The notes: generated by a model not told the origin, from the sequence alone. Shown: positions 1 through 7,011, counted from the first letter of the stretch. The stretch: DNA of 7,516 bases from Spirosoma sp. (GCA_025351545.1 JANXVQ010000649.1:1-7516), one strand, 5' to 3'. A program made the numbers and translations.

Positions 1-2221
1 ATTCTGGAATGCAGTACTGGGCGCAATTTTGATTCGCACGAGCGGTAAACAATGGGAAGCGCCAATGATGGCTATTTTTGCCTTGGTGCAGGCATTTCTG
101 GCCTCTATGATTCTGGGAATCATCTTTGGCGATTCGTTTAAAATAGGCTCTTCGCCCTTTCTGCTACTGACCGAAGCGATGCCTGATGTACCGATCTTCA
201 CGGCTGACCCGAACTTTGTACCAAAAGACGGTAATGGATTGAATCCGCTTCTCCAGAATTACTGGATGGTTATTCACCCGCCAACCTTGTTTCTCGGCTT
301 CGCCCTGACTTTAGTGCCCTTTGCTTATTGCATCGCCGGTTTATGGCGCAACCAACCACTTGCATGGATTCGGCCTGCCTTGCCCTGGACGCTCATTGGC
401 GGTCTGGTATTGGGCGTAGGCGTAATGATGGGCGGTTATTGGGCTTACGAAACGCTCAATTTTGAAGGTTACTGGAACTGGGACCCCGTCGAAAATGCAG
501 TATATGTCCCCTGGCTGGTTCTGGTGGCGGCTTTGCACACAATGCTGATTGCCAAGCGCAGTTCGACAGGTCTGAAAATGGCCATTATCCTTACCATTGC
601 TACGTTCGTCCTGATTCTATATTCGACTTTTCTATCGAGAAGCGGGATTTTGGGCAACGCGTCCGTTCACTCATTTACCGACCTGGGTTTGTCGGGACAA
701 CTGTTACTGTATCTGCTGGTTTTTGTTGTACTAGCCGTGGTTCTGGCGGCCAGCAAGTGGAAATATATCCCGGCTGACAGCGAAGAGGCAACGGTGTACA
801 GCAAAGAATTCTGGGTATTTATTGGTGCCACGGTATTATGTCTTGCCGCCTTTCAGGTCATTGCAACAACCTCTATTCCAGTCTATAATAAGGTTCTGGA
901 ATCATTCGGCAAAGTCTCAAATCTGGCTCTTCCTGCCGATCAGGTTTCGCACTACAGTAAATTTCAGATCTGGTTTTTTGTCGTTATTGCCCTGCTAAGT
1001 GGCGTTGGCCAGTATATGTGGTGGCGCAAACTGGACAACAAAAAGTGGGATGCGCTTATTACTCCCGGCATTATAACCCTGCTTATCAGTGCGGGTCTAA
1101 TTGCTTTGGGAGAGATGAAGAATCCGGTTTACATGGCTTTGCTGGTGGCTTCTGTATTTGCCTTAGTGAGCAATGGAACAATTTTACTGGGTATTATTCA
1201 GGGAAATTACCGGCTATCGGGTGGCGCTATTGCCCACATTGGCATGGCGTTGATGCTTATCGGCATTCTTTATTCGGCAGGATACACGAAGGTAATTTCG
1301 ATCAATAACAGTGGTCTTCTAATCTCGAAGCAGGACGAATTCACCAAAGATAACAACCGGCAAAACAAAGAGAATAAGCTTCTGTGGCTCAATCAGCCTG
1401 AACAAATGGGGCCTTATCAACTTACCTATCGCGGTCAGCGTATTGAAGCCCGCGACATGCCCGGTTACATTCCACGTAAAGACGTCGAGGTGATTGAGGG
1501 TGATTTCCACGGCATTGCCCAGCGTGACCTTGAACAGAACGGGAAAATCTATTATAAGAAGGGTGATACCTTAGCCCTGTATCCGGAAAATACCTATTAC
1601 GATGTTGAATACCGGGAGCCGGGCGGAAAAATTTTCAACCTGTACCCACGTGCTCAGGTAAATGAACGGATGGGCCTACTGGCTTCGCCCGATATCCGCC
1701 ATAAGACAGATCGGGATATGTACACCTACGTATCGTCGGTGCCGGACCCGAGTGCGGAGAACACATGGGAGAAAACCGAAACCTACAGCGTTGCCATCAA
1801 AGACACTTTTTTCCTGAACGATTACGTCGCTATTCTGGATGATGTGATCCGAACGAACGAGGTCGAAGGCCTGGAAATTGGCCCGACCGACGCAGCTGTT
1901 CGGGCGAAAATACGGGTGCTCGACAAAAACGGCGAACACATCCTCAGCCCGGCATTTGTCATCAAAAACCGCATGGTTGCCCATCCGGCCGAAGTAAGTG
2001 ACGAATTAGGCGTTCGAATCCAGTTGAATGAAATTGACCCACGCAGCGGCAAATTCACGTTTGCCGTTAACCGTACGCAACGCGACTATATTGTGATGAA
2101 AGCCATTGAAAAACCGCTGATCAATATACTTTGGATTGGTACGCTAATTGTTGTTATTGGCTTCCTGATTGCCGCCGTTCGCCGGTATCGGGAATTTGGA
2201 AAGATGCAGAATAAGGCATAA
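1..2221 (+). CDS. ccmF: Cytochrome c haem lyase, CcmF/NrfE family (5' partial)
   Basis: This is a multi-pass inner-membrane protein that attaches haem to apocytochrome c on the outer face of the membrane (system I maturation). The frame is open from base 2 and reads FWNAVLGAILIRTSGKQW, typical CcmF interior sequence, so the true start lies upstream; the TTG at 29 is only an internal Leu codon. The tryptophan-rich WWD motif is at 431-499 (GGYWAYE, then GYWNWDPVENA). All four histidines expected in CcmF can be placed: HPPTLFLG (codon 275), AALHT (536), SVHSF (668) and AHIGMAL (1235). Several hydrophobic helices run to about base 1300. A large soluble domain follows, then a last helix near the C-terminus (about 2115-2180) with a basic tail, RRYREFGKMQNKA. 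Bacteroidota versions are often labelled CcsA because both share the WWD domain, but the histidine pattern fits CcmF. The stop TAA is 2219-2221. The family call is firm; the full length is unknown. Confidence 0.9.
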   Translation, partial: FWNAVLGAILIRTSGKQWEAPMMAIFALVQAFLASMILGIIFGDSFKIGSSPFLLLTEAMPDVPIFTADPNFVPKDGNGLNPLLQNYWMVIHPPTLFLGFALTLVPFAYCIAGLWRNQPLAWIRPALPWTLIGGLVLGVGVMMGGYWAYETLNFEGYWNWDPVENAVYVPWLVLVAALHTMLIAKRSSTGLKMAIILTIATFVLILYSTFLSRSGILGNASVHSFTDLGLSGQLLLYLLVFVVLAVVLAASKWKYIPADSEEATVYSKEFWVFIGATVLCLAAFQVIATTSIPVYNKVLESFGKVSNLALPADQVSHYSKFQIWFFVVIALLSGVGQYMWWRKLDNKKWDALITPGIITLLISAGLIALGEMKNPVYMALLVASVFALVSNGTILLGIIQGNYRLSGGAIAHIGMALMLIGILYSAGYTKVISINNSGLLISKQDEFTKDNNRQNKENKLLWLNQPEQMGPYQLTYRGQRIEARDMPGYIPRKDVEVIEGDFHGIAQRDLEQNGKIYYKKGDTLALYPENTYYDVEYREPGGKIFNLYPRAQVNERMGLLASPDIRHKTDRDMYTYVSSVPDPSAENTWEKTETYSVAIKDTFFLNDYVAILDDVIRTNEVEGLEIGPTDAAVRAKIRVLDKNGEHILSPAFVIKNRMVAHPAEVSDELGVRIQLNEIDPRSGKFTFAVNRTQRDYIVMKAIEKPLINILWIGTLIVVIGFLIAAVRRYREFGKMQNKA

Positions 2222-2304
2222 TTAATCACTGGGTTAAACTATGACACAAGTGATCCAAACTGGATTATGACTTGCGCCATAGTTTAACCCGGCAACTAAT
2301 TAAT
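2219..2304. repeat. Long imperfect hairpin flanked by an 8-bp direct repeat
   Basis: A perfect 13-bp inverted repeat, GGGTTAAACTATG at 2231-2243 and CATAGTTTAACCC at 2278-2290, encloses further pairing: CAAGT 2247-2251 with ACTTG 2270-2274, and ATCCA 2253-2257 with TGGAT 2261-2265 around the loop AAC. TAATTAAT occurs at 2219-2226, overlapping the haem lyase stop codon, and again at 2297-2304. No T-tract follows the right arm on either strand, so a classical intrinsic terminator is not obvious. It could still act as a 3'-end stabilising hairpin for the haem lyase mRNA. Alternatively it is a tiny MITE- or REP-like insertion with target duplication; this is inference. Confidence 0.55.
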
Positions 2305-2321
2305 GACCTCTAACTAACTCC

Positions 2322-2549
2322 ATGAAACTTTCCGAAATTCTTCTCCTAGCTGTTGCCGCCGGTTTTTTAGTCATCTGGATTGCCGAATATCAACGTACTA
2401 CCTTTGGCGATAGCTATTGGCTTTTAATGCTATTTTTAGGGTTTATACTGGCATTTCAGTATGTTCGCAACAAACGGCTCGAACGCGAGAAGACTGTTTC
2501 GCCAACCATCAAGCAAATGGTTGAAGACCGTAAGAAGAAAAAGAAATAA
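2322..2549 (+). CDS. Small two-helix membrane protein of unknown function
   Basis: This is a 75-residue protein that I do not recognise as any named family. It starts at ATG 2322 (MKLSEILLLAVAAG) and ends at TAA 2547-2549. Two hydrophobic segments are visible, at about residues 4-21 (LSEILLLAVAAGFLVIWI) and about 33-48 (YWLLMLFLGFILAFQY), joined by a short polar loop, EYQRTTFGDS. The C-terminal third is strongly charged and ends in a run of lysines (DRKKKKK). By the positive-inside rule this predicts both termini in the cytoplasm with the short loop outside. It sits 100 bp after the haem lyase, behind a hairpin, and 80 bp before the CNNM/CBS gene on the same strand. A role in either process is only a guess. 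The start has an A/T-rich leader and no clear Shine-Dalgarno sequence, as is usual in Bacteroidota. Coding is likely because of its membrane-protein organisation. Confidence 0.72.
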   Translation: MKLSEILLLAVAAGFLVIWIAEYQRTTFGDSYWLLMLFLGFILAFQYVRNKRLEREKTVSPTIKQMVEDRKKKKK

Positions 2550-2588
2550 TTTACGGTTGTCATTAACTGATAAAAAATGATTGTGCAC

Positions 2589-2605
2589 CAGCTAATGACA
2601 AGCTG
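2589..2605. other. Short hairpin between the small membrane gene and the CNNM/CBS gene
   Basis: CAGCT (2589-2593) and AGCTG (2601-2605) form a 5-bp stem with the loop AATGACA, 25 bases before the TTG start at 2630. It is short, lacks a T-tract, and may be chance. It is listed because it is the only structure seen in this 80-bp spacer. Confidence 0.2.
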
Positions 2606-2629
2606 TAATCCATAAACTATAATCCCTAT

Positions 2630-3910
2630 TTGGAACCTTACGCCCTTTTATTCGGTGCTTTACTTGCCCTTGTGCTGGCCGGTTTTTTCTCGGCGGTTGA
2701 GATGGCATATGTATCGGTCAACCGGCTATATTTTGAGCTTCATAGTAAACAGGGTCCGTTAAGTGAAAAATTAGTATCGGGCTTCCTGAAAAACCCTATT
2801 CTGTTTGTTGGAACAACGCTCACAGGCAATACGCTCTTTTTGGTACTTTACACCGTTTTAGGTGTCATGGCGCTGAATCCGCTACTAACGGTTATCCTGC
2901 CAACAAGTTGGGCAGCGCACAAATCAGTATTTATTACAATCGAAACCCTGATTCTAACAATCATTTTCCTACCCTTAGCCGACTATATCCCTAAAAGTCT
3001 GGCCCTTATTCATCCCGATCGTTTCCTGGAAGCTCTGGCCGTGCCGCTTTGGGTTATTTACAAGACAATAGCGCCCATTGTCCGGGTATTGGTTGGCACG
3101 GCCCGGTTTTTTATTCGGTATGTGCTGGGTAAGCGGAATCCCGAAATTCGTCCGGTTTTTGGTCTGACAGATCTTAATCATTATCTCCAGCAACTCAACC
3201 AAAAAACCGATACAGAAAAAGACGTAGAGATTGACACAAAAATCTTTAACAACGCTATTGAGTTCCGCGATGTGCGGGTACGCGACTGTTTAGTGCCACG
3301 CACCGAAATCACAGCCATCGCTGTAGATGATACCGTCGAAGAACTTCGGCAGGCTTTTCAGGACAGCGGCCATTCTAAAATTGTGGTCTACCGCGACACG
3401 ATTGACGATGTTATCGGTTACTGCCATGCGCTGGCCTTATTTAAAAAACCGGCCACTGTTGAGGAAATTATTACGCCCATTATTACCGTTCCTGAAACTA
3501 TGCCCGCGCAGGACTTGCTTCTTCGCTTTTTATCGGAACGAAAAAGCTTAGCCCTGGTTGTCGATGAATTTGGCGGCACGGCGGGCATTGTGAGTGTTGA
3601 AGATATGGTCGAGCAGATTTTTGGCGAGATTCAGGATGAATATGATACCAATGAAGATTGGGTTGAGCAACAACTCGACGATACAAACTGGTTGTTGAGC
3701 GCCCGACACGAAATTGATGATCTGAATAAAACATACGGCTGGACCATTCCGCAGGGAGATTACGATACGCTCGGCGGCCTGATTCTGGCGACACATGAAG
3801 ACGTTCCCCAAATTGGTGAGATAATTGAATTTCTGCCCTTTACCTTTACCATCATCTCAATGGACGGCACACGAATCGATACCGTGAAAGTTCATTTGAA
3901 GAAGGAATAA
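2630..3910 (+). CDS. CNNM (DUF21)-CBS pair-CorC/HlyC domain membrane protein
   Basis: This is a 426-residue inner-membrane protein of the HlyC/CorC (CNNM) family, whose studied members are linked to Mg2+ or Co2+ efflux and metal homeostasis; the gliding protein GldE is also of this type. An N-terminal DUF21/CNNM domain (about residues 5-165) begins with GFFSAVEMAYVSVNR, the usual FFS-E-A-S-N-R signature. It has hydrophobic segments near 4-26, 55-82 and 99-118 and the IPKSLA motif at 120-125. CBS domain 1 lies at about 215-275 (VRDCLVPRTEITAI) and CBS domain 2 at about 280-338 (VVDEFGGTAGIVSVEDMVEQ). A C-terminal CorC_HlyC domain covers about 345-424 (YDTLGGLIL). The start must be TTG 2630: an in-frame TAA lies at 2606-2608, no ATG or GTG precedes the first helix, and the first in-frame ATG (Met25) would cut off that helix. 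It ends 33 bp before pyrE and may be co-transcribed with it. The family is certain; the transported ion is not. Confidence 0.93.
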   Translation: MEPYALLFGALLALVLAGFFSAVEMAYVSVNRLYFELHSKQGPLSEKLVSGFLKNPILFVGTTLTGNTLFLVLYTVLGVMALNPLLTVILPTSWAAHKSVFITIETLILTIIFLPLADYIPKSLALIHPDRFLEALAVPLWVIYKTIAPIVRVLVGTARFFIRYVLGKRNPEIRPVFGLTDLNHYLQQLNQKTDTEKDVEIDTKIFNNAIEFRDVRVRDCLVPRTEITAIAVDDTVEELRQAFQDSGHSKIVVYRDTIDDVIGYCHALALFKKPATVEEIITPIITVPETMPAQDLLLRFLSERKSLALVVDEFGGTAGIVSVEDMVEQIFGEIQDEYDTNEDWVEQQLDDTNWLLSARHEIDDLNKTYGWTIPQGDYDTLGGLILATHEDVPQIGEIIEFLPFTFTIISMDGTRIDTVKVHLKKE

Positions 3911-3943
3911 CATTTTATTGCTTTTGCCATTTTCTACTAAATT

Positions 3944-4582
3944 GTGACTATATCTTCTGTTCAAAAAACCGTAGCGCGCTATCTACTTGACGTGCAGGCT
4001 GTTCGACTAAAACCCAATGAACCGTTTACATGGAGTTCGGGCTGGAAATCACCTATCTATTGCGACAACCGGGTTACGCTGGCGTATCCTGAAGTGCGAA
4101 CATACATCAAAAACGCGTTAGCAGACGCCATCCGGAAACGGTTTCCGTCGGTCGAGGTAATTGCGGGCGTAGCTACGGCGGGCATTCCGCAGGGTGCATT
4201 GGTTGCCGATGTTCTGGGAATTCCTTATTGCTATGTCCGACCTGAGCCCAAGGCGCACGGGATGGGCAAACAAATTGAAGGCCACTTACAGAACCGGCAA
4301 CGGGTGGTCGTTATTGAGGATTTGATTTCTACGGGTGGCAGTTCGCTGAAGGTGGTTAATGCTCTACAGGCAGCTGGTGCCGAGGTTTTAGGTATGGCGG
4401 CTATTTTCACGTATGGTTTCCCATTGGCCGATCAGAATTTTGCCAGTAAAAATGTACCCTTGATTTGCCTTAGTAACTACGATGCCCTATTGATCGAAGC
4501 ACAGGCACTCGACTACATTTCGGCAGATGCCATGGAATCATTATCTGCCTGGCGACAAAATCCAGCGCAGTGGGGTCAGTAA
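3944..4582 (+). CDS. pyrE: Orotate phosphoribosyltransferase
   Basis: This cytoplasmic enzyme of de novo pyrimidine synthesis converts orotate and PRPP to orotidine 5'-monophosphate and pyrophosphate, the step before OMP decarboxylase. The 212-residue length is normal for the family. The SSGWKSPIYCDNR motif is at residues 31-43, GVATAGIPQGA at 75-85 and the flexible catalytic loop RPEPKAHGMGKQIEG at 99-113. The PRPP-binding signature VVVIEDLISTGGSSLK is at 121-136, with the acidic pair followed by the STGG turn. The start is GTG 3944: an in-frame TAA sits at 3938-3940, so only ATT 3941 or GTG 3944 could initiate, and the next Met comes after half the protein. The gene begins 33 bp after the CNNM/CBS gene in an A/T-rich spacer, which suggests a shared transcript. 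No pyrimidine attenuator is seen. Confidence 0.97.
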   Translation: MTISSVQKTVARYLLDVQAVRLKPNEPFTWSSGWKSPIYCDNRVTLAYPEVRTYIKNALADAIRKRFPSVEVIAGVATAGIPQGALVADVLGIPYCYVRPEPKAHGMGKQIEGHLQNRQRVVVIEDLISTGGSSLKVVNALQAAGAEVLGMAAIFTYGFPLADQNFASKNVPLICLSNYDALLIEAQALDYISADAMESLSAWRQNPAQWGQ

Positions 4583-4587
4583 TTTTT

Positions 4588-4602
4588 CTAACACGTTGTT
4601 AG
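4588..4602. promoter_or_regulatory. Small dyad upstream of the OsmC-family gene
   Basis: CTAACA (4588-4593) and TGTTAG (4597-4602) form a 6-bp perfect dyad around CGT, five bases after the pyrE stop codon and 55 bases before the OsmC-family start. It could be an operator for a dimeric regulator, or a weak 3' hairpin for pyrE. No T-tract follows. It does not match the OhrR operator pattern as I know it. The functional role is a guess. Confidence 0.25.
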
Positions 4603-4657
4603 TTGCGTCATAATCCTGCTAATTGCCTATCACTCATCTTATTGTCTGTACACTCCA

Positions 4658-5077
4658 ATGGCTGTAGTTACCGCACGCATCGAACGGACTCAATACGAAA
4701 CTCACCTCTCAACCGATTCGCAGGTTATTGTAACCGACGAACCCGTTGAGCTGGGTGGGCAGGACCGGGGCATGGGGCCGGGCGAGCTATTGGCGGGATC
4801 CTTGGCAGCCTGTACCGTGATGACATTACGCATGTATGCTGATCGAAAGGGATGGCCCCTCGATTCGGCGGTTGCCCATGTGGAGTATACAAGTGATATG
4901 GAAACAAAACGGTCTCTTTTCGTTTTGAAGTTGATCTTAAACGGAAATCTCACCGACGGGCAGCGGGCACGATTAGTAGAGATGGCTGACCAGTGTCCAA
5001 TGCATCGGACGTTACAGAACCCGATTGATTTCGAGACGATTCTGATTGAAGATGCTGGCATCAAAAACCAGGTATAG
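4658..5077 (+). CDS. OsmC-family protein (probable peroxide-reducing thiol protein)
   Basis: This is a 139-residue soluble protein of the OsmC/Ohr superfamily, small dimeric proteins that reduce organic hydroperoxides with a cysteine pair and act in the cytoplasm. Both conserved cysteines are visible. Cys52 lies in LAGSLAACTVMTLRMYADRKG, on the long central helix, and Cys113 in the DQCPMHRTL motif. The CPxHRTL form points to the YhfA-like branch rather than to Ohr proper. The N-terminal strands and the GGQDRGMGPGELL lead into the first cysteine are also typical. It starts at ATG 4658, 75 bp after pyrE, and stops at TAG 5075-5077. It could be the last gene of the pyrE transcript or have its own promoter in the spacer. 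The substrate cannot be read from the sequence, and YhfA-type proteins are poorly characterised. Confidence 0.92.
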   Translation: MAVVTARIERTQYETHLSTDSQVIVTDEPVELGGQDRGMGPGELLAGSLAACTVMTLRMYADRKGWPLDSAVAHVEYTSDMETKRSLFVLKLILNGNLTDGQRARLVEMADQCPMHRTLQNPIDFETILIEDAGIKNQV

Positions 5078-5102
5078 TCCAGATTATCAGATACAATGCA
5101 AC

Positions 5103-5153
5103 TAGACGTATTGATGTACGGCTAACTTAGAGCCCATATTGGTGAGTATGGGC
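5103..5153 (+). terminator. Two consecutive hairpins downstream of the OsmC-family gene
   Basis: The first hairpin pairs TAG-A-CGTA (5103-5110) with TACG-G-CTA (5117-5124), with one mismatch. The second is a perfect 7-bp stem, GCCCATA (5132-5138) with TATGGGC (5147-5153), and an 8-base loop. They begin 26 bases past the OsmC stop and could mark its 3' end. No U-tract follows, so intrinsic termination is weakly supported. Confidence 0.3.
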
Positions 5154-5346
5154 AACCCAGTGCATACAAAATTCGGCCTGCCACATCGGCAAAGAGAGAA
5201 ACTCATAGTTTCAACGATTATGATACATTCTTTAAGACTCAAAGCAGATGGACCAATGCCTGAATTTATTATGAAGGGGATTGACGACAAAGTCGTATCG
5301 GTCAACGGAGTTAATCGGTTCGCTTTGATCTTGCCAAATTATTAAA

Positions 5347-5378
5347 CCTGAACTTAAAGGCGACGTTAAGTTAACAGG
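5347..5378 (-). terminator. Candidate terminator of the flavoprotein oxidoreductase gene
   Basis: CCTGAACTTAA (5347-5357) pairs with TTAAGTT-AA-CAGG (5366-5378), giving an 11-bp stem with a two-base bulge and an 8-base loop. It lies three bases beyond the minus-strand stop codon at 5382-5384. Read on the minus strand it is followed by TTTAATAATTT, a broken T-rich tract. Position and form suit a terminator, though the tract is imperfect. Confidence 0.5.
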
Positions 5379-5381
5379 AAA

Positions 5382-6731
5382 TTATACGGGCAACATCGAA
5401 TTCAAATCTGACCCGTGCGTTGGATAAGCAAGTAATATATCACTCAGGTCTTTGGCAGAAATGTGGTGCTTCATCGCCAGCGTGAATAAATTGATAACTT
5501 CGTCGCTGCCTGAGCCGAGAAGGTGCGCCCCTACAATCTGATTCGTTTCTTCATCAACCAGCGTTTTGAATCCGGTAAAGGACTCGTTAATACGTCGGCT
5601 GATATACCAGTCGCTGGTTTCCTGAAACATTACTTTTACCTTACGGCCCTGTTTTTCGGCCTGTTCTTCTGTTAGGCCGACAGAGGCTAATGTCGGCACG
5701 GTAAACACAGCCGACGGAATAGGATTATCCTGATACGTTTTTCGATTACCATTCAGAATATTCTCCGCGACGATGCTCCCTTCATACGAAGCCAATGGTG
5801 TAAGGGGCAATCCCTTATCAGATACATCACCACAGGCGTAGATGGTCGGATTTGACACACTTTGCAAATATTCATTGACTGCCACCCCTTTCTTATTAAC
5901 GTCAACGCCCGCTTTCGCTAAATCTAATTCTGCTACGTCGGCCACGCGTCCGGCGGCATGAACAACTAGCCTGGTCGAAACAGAATATGCTTTTTCGTGT
6001 TGGGTATACCGAACAGTCAGAGCATCGTCTTTCCCGTCAACGGCTATTACACTGGCCTCCAGTATAATTCGGATACCAATGGCTTCCATTGCCTTGACCA
6101 ACAGCTTAACCAAATCAGCATCGAAGCCTTCCAATGGACGTTTACCCTGGTGAAGAATCGTCACGTTTGCACCAGCACGGGCGGCAATGTGGGCAAACTC
6201 AAAGGCAATATAGCCTCCGCCAACCATGACAATTTCTTTGGGTAACTCAGCAAGCTCCAGAAAGTCAGTGCTATCAATAAGCATCTCTTCACCCGGGATT
6301 CCCAACGTTTTAGGCCGTTGCCCGGTTGCAATAACGATGTGGCTAGCCTTTAGCTCCTCGTCACCAACACGAACGGTATTCTCCGATATAAACGTAGCCT
6401 CACCGTGGAAGGCGTGAATATCCAGGTCAGCAAATTTAATTTCAGTCCTTTGAGGAACAGAATCAGTAAATGTTTTTTTAAATATCATCAACTCGGACCA
6501 GTCAATTATTGACGACCCCGAAATACCTTTCCCACTCATTTGCTCTGACCGGGCTATCAGTTCAGCTGCGCCTACCAGCACTTTTTTGGGATCGCAACCG
6601 CGTTGTGAACACGTACCACCGAAGGGTAATTTATCAATAATAGCTACTCTTTTACCGGCTTCTCGGGCAGCTTTAGCAACAGTTGCCCCAGCCGAGCCGG
6701 TGCCAATAACAATTAAATCAAAAACAGACAT
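5382..6731 (-). CDS. FAD-dependent pyridine nucleotide-disulfide oxidoreductase (glutathione reductase-like)
   Basis: This is a 449-residue cytoplasmic flavoenzyme of the class I disulfide reductase family (glutathione reductase, dihydrolipoamide dehydrogenase, MerA). The FAD-binding Rossmann motif IGTGSAGATVA is at residues 9-19. The redox-active cysteine pair is in GGTCSQRGCDPKK (Cys41, Cys46). IVIATGQRP is at 132-140 and the NAD(P)H-binding motif GGGYIAFEFA at 171-180. The second FAD motif, YACGDVSDKGLPLTPLA, is at 298-314, and the dimer domain begins at about 340 with VFTVPTLASVGLTEEQA. After the second strand of the nucleotide fold the protein reads LHQGKRPL, with no acidic residue, which hints at NADPH (inference). 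The C-terminus is odd: the usual HPT-x-x-E-E active-site motif reads AYPTHGSDL, so Tyr436 replaces the catalytic His. The substrate is therefore uncertain, and calling it glutathione reductase would be unsafe. It starts at ATG 6729-6731. It is convergent with the OsmC-family gene. Confidence 0.93.
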   Translation of the reverse strand: MSVFDLIVIGTGSAGATVAKAAREAGKRVAIIDKLPFGGTCSQRGCDPKKVLVGAAELIARSEQMSGKGISGSSIIDWSELMIFKKTFTDSVPQRTEIKFADLDIHAFHGEATFISENTVRVGDEELKASHIVIATGQRPKTLGIPGEEMLIDSTDFLELAELPKEIVMVGGGYIAFEFAHIAARAGANVTILHQGKRPLEGFDADLVKLLVKAMEAIGIRIILEASVIAVDGKDDALTVRYTQHEKAYSVSTRLVVHAAGRVADVAELDLAKAGVDVNKKGVAVNEYLQSVSNPTIYACGDVSDKGLPLTPLASYEGSIVAENILNGNRKTYQDNPIPSAVFTVPTLASVGLTEEQAEKQGRKVKVMFQETSDWYISRRINESFTGFKTLVDEETNQIVGAHLLGSGSDEVINLFTLAMKHHISAKDLSDILLAYPTHGSDLNSMLPV

Positions 6732-6838
6732 GCCAATAACGGATAGTGAATGGTTCTTTATACTACAACTAAAAAACGAATGACACTGGCTAAAAAAATG
6801 GCTGATTTATAATAGACTTATGATGTTTGACTGGACAT

Positions 6839-6899
6839 TAGGGCAACGCAGATTTGTCTTGGCGTATCTTCGGGCGGCCCTACACGGAAACCAGTAGGC
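6839..6899 (+). other. Possible alternating RNA structure in the intergenic region
   Basis: TAGGGC (6839-6844) can pair with GCCCTA (6877-6882), closing an inner hairpin in which ACGCAGA (6846-6852) pairs with TCT-tg-GCGT (6857-6865) around TTTG. The same GCCCTAC segment can instead pair with GTAGGC (6894-6899), with one bulged C. Two exclusive pairings resemble a switch, but stems are short and no riboswitch class is recognised. Confidence 0.2.
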
Positions 6900-7011
6900 A
6901 ATATGACCGCATGAATTTTTATAGTTTATTGATGGGTGTCTTAAAGACGAGCTGTAGGTAATCCTTCCTTTTTTATGCTATCTATCCCATTTTAAATACC
7001 CTGGCAGGCCA

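Larger units (their letters stand above)
5078..5381. other. Intergenic region with no convincing gene
   Basis: This 304-bp gap lies between two convergent genes. It holds the hairpins at 5103-5153 and the inverted repeat at 5347-5378. One plus-strand frame is open from 5139 to 5345 (68 codons from a TTG), and an overlapping frame is open from 5126 to about 5266, reading YDTFFKTQSRW near its end. I recognise neither product, and neither has a good start signal. The stretch could be a decayed gene fragment or plain spacer. Confidence 0.5.

Noticed and set aside
29..31. TTG as the start of the haem lyase gene
   Set aside because: The same frame stays open to the window edge and encodes family-typical residues before it, so the gene is 5'-truncated by the window.
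341..657. Minus-strand open frames opposite the WWD region of ccmF
   Set aside because: They lie wholly antisense to a strongly conserved membrane protein and encode nothing recognisable.
3498..3811. Overlapping minus-strand frames opposite the CBS/CorC domains
   Set aside because: Two shadow frames overlap each other and a clearly conserved gene.
4702..5064. 120-codon minus-strand frame opposite the OsmC-family gene
   Set aside because: It is antisense to a gene with both catalytic cysteines in place; its residues look like shadow translation.
6820..6897. 25-codon plus-strand frame beginning MMFDWTLGQRRF
   Set aside because: It has no ribosome-binding or conservation evidence and overlaps the putative RNA structure; chance at this length is likely.
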